Below, in pieces: positions 7,535 through 8,919 of a stretch of 8,919 nt of DNA. Below the pieces are notes generated by a model that saw nothing but the letters and a program-made list of their open reading frames with translations, searched no databases and was not told the DNA's origin. Each line of letters starts with the position of its first letter. The stretch's first letter is position 1. The stretch is from NCBI GenBank assembly GCA_014380505.1, contig JACMJT010000384.1, positions 1 through 8,919 on the forward strand. Direction: 5' to 3'. The stretch comes from Hyphomicrobiales bacterium (lineage in GTDB: Bacteria > Pseudomonadota > Alphaproteobacteria > Rhizobiales > Aestuariivirgaceae). Both the position numbers and the translations under genes were made by a program.

Positions 7535-8599
7535 ATGAAAAAATGGTCGGCACTCGTTGCGATATTGGCATTGGGATTGACGGCGGCTGCCGCCAACGCG
7601 GCGGACAAGATCAAGGCCTGCTGGGTCTACGTCGGTCCCGTCGGGGACTTTGGTTATTCCTACCAGCATGACCAGGGCCGCAAGGCGGTGGAGAAAGAGC
7701 TGGGCGACAAGGTCGAAACCAAGTTCCTCGAAAACGTGGTCGAAGCCGATTCTGAACGCGCTATCGAACGTCTGGCCCGCGACGGCTGTGCCATCGTCTT
7801 CACCACGTCCTACGGCTTCATGGATCCCACCATCAAGGTCGCGGCCAAATACCCAGACGTGAAATTCGAGCACGCCACCGGCTACAAGAAAGCCGATAAT
7901 GTCGCCATCTATAACGCCCGCTTCTACGAGGGCCGCTATGTGATGGGCCAGATCGCGGCGAAAATGTCGAAGACGGGAATTGCCGGTTACATCGTCTCCT
8001 TTCCGATTCCTGAAGTGGTGTCGGGGATAAATGCGTTCATGCTGGGCGCCCAATCCGTCAACCCGGACTTCAAGGTCAAGATCGTCTGGGTGAAGTCCTG
8101 GTACGATCCGGGCCTGGAGGCCGATGCCGCCAAGGTGCTGTTCGGCCAGGGTGCCGACATCATGGTCCAGCACACCGACTCAACCGCTCCCCTGCAAATC
8201 GCCCAGGAGCAGGGCAAGCTTGGTTTCGGCCAATCCTCCGACATGATCAAGTTCGCGCCCAAGGCGCAACTCACCTCCAACACCGACGACTGGAACGCCT
8301 ACTATGTCGGCCGCGTCAAGGCGGTCCTCGACGGCACCTGGAAGTCCGAGGATACCTGGGGCGGCATGGACACGGGAATGGTTCTGCTGTCGCCCTTCAC
8401 CAACATGCCGGACGATGTGAAAGCCATGGCTGAAGAAACCTCCGCCAAGATCAAGTCGAAGGAGTTTCATACCTTCACCGGCCCCATCACCAAGCAGGAT
8501 GGAACCGTTGTCGGAGAAGCAGGCAAGGCGCTGCCCGATGGCGATATCCTCGGCATGAACTGGTACGTCAAGGGTGTCGACGACCAACTACCCCAGTGA
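7535..8599 (+). CDS. BMP-family periplasmic substrate-binding protein of the purine ABC importer
   Basis: This protein captures ligand in the periplasm and delivers it to the two permeases. It has 354 residues. A Sec signal peptide is clear: KK at 2-3, a hydrophobic core at about 5-18, and an AxA site (ANA, 20-22) giving cleavage near 22/23. There is no lipobox Cys, so it should be a soluble periplasmic protein, not the lipoprotein form found in Gram-positives and spirochaetes. The mature part matches the BMP/Med (PnrA-like) fold: an N-terminal strand followed by GPVGDFGYSYQHDQGR (34-49), TTSYGFMDPTIKVAAKYPDVKFEH (90-113 region), the hinge-side helix YEGRYVMGQIAAKM (131-144), and a C-terminal lobe with QHTDSTAPLQIA (212-223) and DDWNAYYVGRV (251-261). 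BMP proteins bind purine nucleosides or bases; the flanking xanthine dehydrogenase and urate hydroxylase genes favour a purine ligand. Exact ligand is not determinable by eye. Confidence 0.93.
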   Translation: MKKWSALVAILALGLTAAAANAADKIKACWVYVGPVGDFGYSYQHDQGRKAVEKELGDKVETKFLENVVEADSERAIERLARDGCAIVFTTSYGFMDPTIKVAAKYPDVKFEHATGYKKADNVAIYNARFYEGRYVMGQIAAKMSKTGIAGYIVSFPIPEVVSGINAFMLGAQSVNPDFKVKIVWVKSWYDPGLEADAAKVLFGQGADIMVQHTDSTAPLQIAQEQGKLGFGQSSDMIKFAPKAQLTSNTDDWNAYYVGRVKAVLDGTWKSEDTWGGMDTGMVLLSPFTNMPDDVKAMAEETSAKIKSKEFHTFTGPITKQDGTVVGEAGKALPDGDILGMNWYVKGVDDQLPQ

Positions 8600-8606
8600 A
8601 CTCTAA

Positions 8607-8679
8607 TTTCTCTCCATGGCAGGGCTTGACCCTGCCATCCAGTCTGGATCACCGGCTCAAGGCCGGTGATGGAGAGAAA
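8607..8679. repeat. 73-bp dyad of two facing REP-like hairpins (BIME-like)
   Basis: Starting 8 nt after the BMP stop codon, 36 bases on each side are symmetric about T8643. Outer arms TTTCTCTCCAT (8607-8617) and ATGGAGAGAAA (8669-8679) pair perfectly over 11 bp. Inside are a left hairpin (ATGGCAGGG 8616-8624, loop CTTGA, CCCTGCCAT 8630-8638), a central ATCCAG/CTGGAT stem (8637-8649) and a right hairpin (ATCACCGGC 8648-8656, loop TCAAG, GCCGGTGAT 8662-8670). The loops are reverse complements of each other. The two inner stems differ in sequence but each pairs perfectly. From memory, hairpins with a GGCTTGACC-like core are common intergenic repeats in alphaproteobacteria. It may stabilise the 3' end of the transporter mRNA. 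Neither strand has a T-run after a stem, so it is not a standard intrinsic terminator. Confidence 0.8.
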
Positions 8680-8687
8680 AACTAGTT

Positions 8688-8699
8688 GGTTATGTAACC
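8688..8699. promoter_or_regulatory. 12-bp palindrome before puuD, possible operator
   Basis: GGTTA-TG-TAACC is a perfect 5+5 palindrome ending 15 nt before the puuD ATG. A second small palindrome, AACTAGTT, abuts it at 8680-8687. Its size and position suit a dimeric repressor of the GntR or MarR type, but I cannot assign a family. TATGTA at 8691-8696 could serve as a -10 element, although no good -35 is seen 16-18 nt upstream. A short palindrome like this can also occur by chance. Confidence 0.3.
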
Positions 8700-8714
8700 G
8701 ATCTTGCGCTGACA

Positions 8715-8919
8715 ATGGATTCATTCCTCGCGGACTGGTTGAACCTCGCCCTGCGCTGGGGCCACATGATCGCGGGCTTCGCCTGGATCGGAACGTCGTT
8801 CTATTTCATAGCGCTGGATTTCTCTCTGAAGCGGCGCGAAGGCTTGCCTGAAGGCGTGGCCGGTGAAGCCTGGGAAGTCCATGGCGGCGGCTTCTACCAT
8901 GTGCGAAAATATCTGACGG
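8715..8919 (+). CDS. puuD: Membrane-bound urate hydroxylase PuuD, 5' part only
   Basis: PuuD oxidises urate to 5-hydroxyisourate; known members have a multi-pass membrane domain (DUF989) and a C-terminal cytochrome c domain that passes electrons to the respiratory chain. Only the first 68 residues are in the window; the frame is open at the edge. Recognisable features are WLNLALRWGHMIAGFAWIGT (about 8-27, first membrane helix with a conserved His), SFYFIALDFSLKRR (28-41) and EAWEVHGGGFYHVRKY (51-66), the characteristic family block. ATG 8715 gives the usual family N-terminus beginning just before DWxNLxLRWxH. No Shine-Dalgarno is evident before it, so the transcript may have a short leader or be coupled. 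It directly consumes the product of XdhAB. The cytochrome domain cannot be confirmed here. Confidence 0.9.
   Translation, partial: MDSFLADWLNLALRWGHMIAGFAWIGTSFYFIALDFSLKRREGLPEGVAGEAWEVHGGGFYHVRKYLT

Noticed and set aside
8626..8654. TTGACC at 8626-8631 as a -35 promoter element for puuD
   Set aside because: No -10-like sequence lies 16-18 nt downstream, and the TTGACC bases are part of the hairpin loop and stem.
8607..8679. tRNA gene suggested by the cloverleaf-like fold
   Set aside because: There is no 7-bp acceptor with CCA-side geometry, no GGTTCGA-type T loop and no plausible anticodon arm (the central loop is 1-3 nt). The symmetry is that of two facing REP-like hairpins.
8607..8700. 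Intrinsic (Rho-independent) terminator after the BMP gene
   Set aside because: The hairpins are strong, but the bases after the stems are AAAACTAGTT on the plus strand and AGAG-type bases on the minus strand; there is no T-run on either.
8666..8851. Small plus-strand frame spanning the dyad and the start of puuD
   Set aside because: It is out of frame with puuD, begins at a GTG inside the hairpin arm, and has no motif; the overlapping puuD frame carries the family signature.

Overview
This window is one co-directional (+ strand) block of purine uptake and catabolism genes. It is GC-rich (roughly 60% by eye) with strong G/C third-position bias. The protein families and the repeat type suggest an alphaproteobacterium, probably Hyphomicrobiales (rhizobial relatives). 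That placement rests on motif recognition, not on a search.

Layout. (1) 1-731: 3' half of xdhA, the FeS/FAD subunit of xanthine dehydrogenase; its 5' end and the operon promoter lie outside the window. (2) 733-3051: xdhB, the complete molybdopterin subunit, with all recognisable active-site residues. (3) 3048-3950: xdhC, the molybdenum-cofactor insertion chaperone. (4) 3944-7501: a duplicated-NBD ATPase and two permeases of a nucleoside/nucleobase-type (BMP/NupOPQ-like) ABC importer. (5) 7535-8599: its periplasmic BMP-family binding protein, with a signal peptide and the best ribosome-binding site in the window. (6) 8600-8714: a 115-bp gap holding a perfect-flank 73-bp dyad (two REP-like hairpins facing each other) and a separate 12-bp operator-like palindrome. 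(7) 8715-end: 5' end of puuD, the membrane-bound urate hydroxylase.

How they work together. The importer would bring purine bases or nucleosides across the inner membrane. XdhAB, matured by XdhC, oxidises hypoxanthine and xanthine to urate. PuuD oxidises urate to 5-hydroxyisourate, feeding the allantoin route for nitrogen release. The junctions from xdhA to the second permease are 1-nt gaps or 4- to 17-nt overlaps, so this part is almost certainly one translationally coupled operon. The binding-protein gene is set off by 33 nt and a strong Shine-Dalgarno. puuD follows the structured gap and may have its own control.

The gene families are known. The least explained pieces are the covarying dyad after the binding-protein gene, the palindrome just before puuD, and the true ligand of the transporter. 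No mobile element, CRISPR array, tRNA or rRNA was seen. No gene-free stretch exceeds 300 bases.
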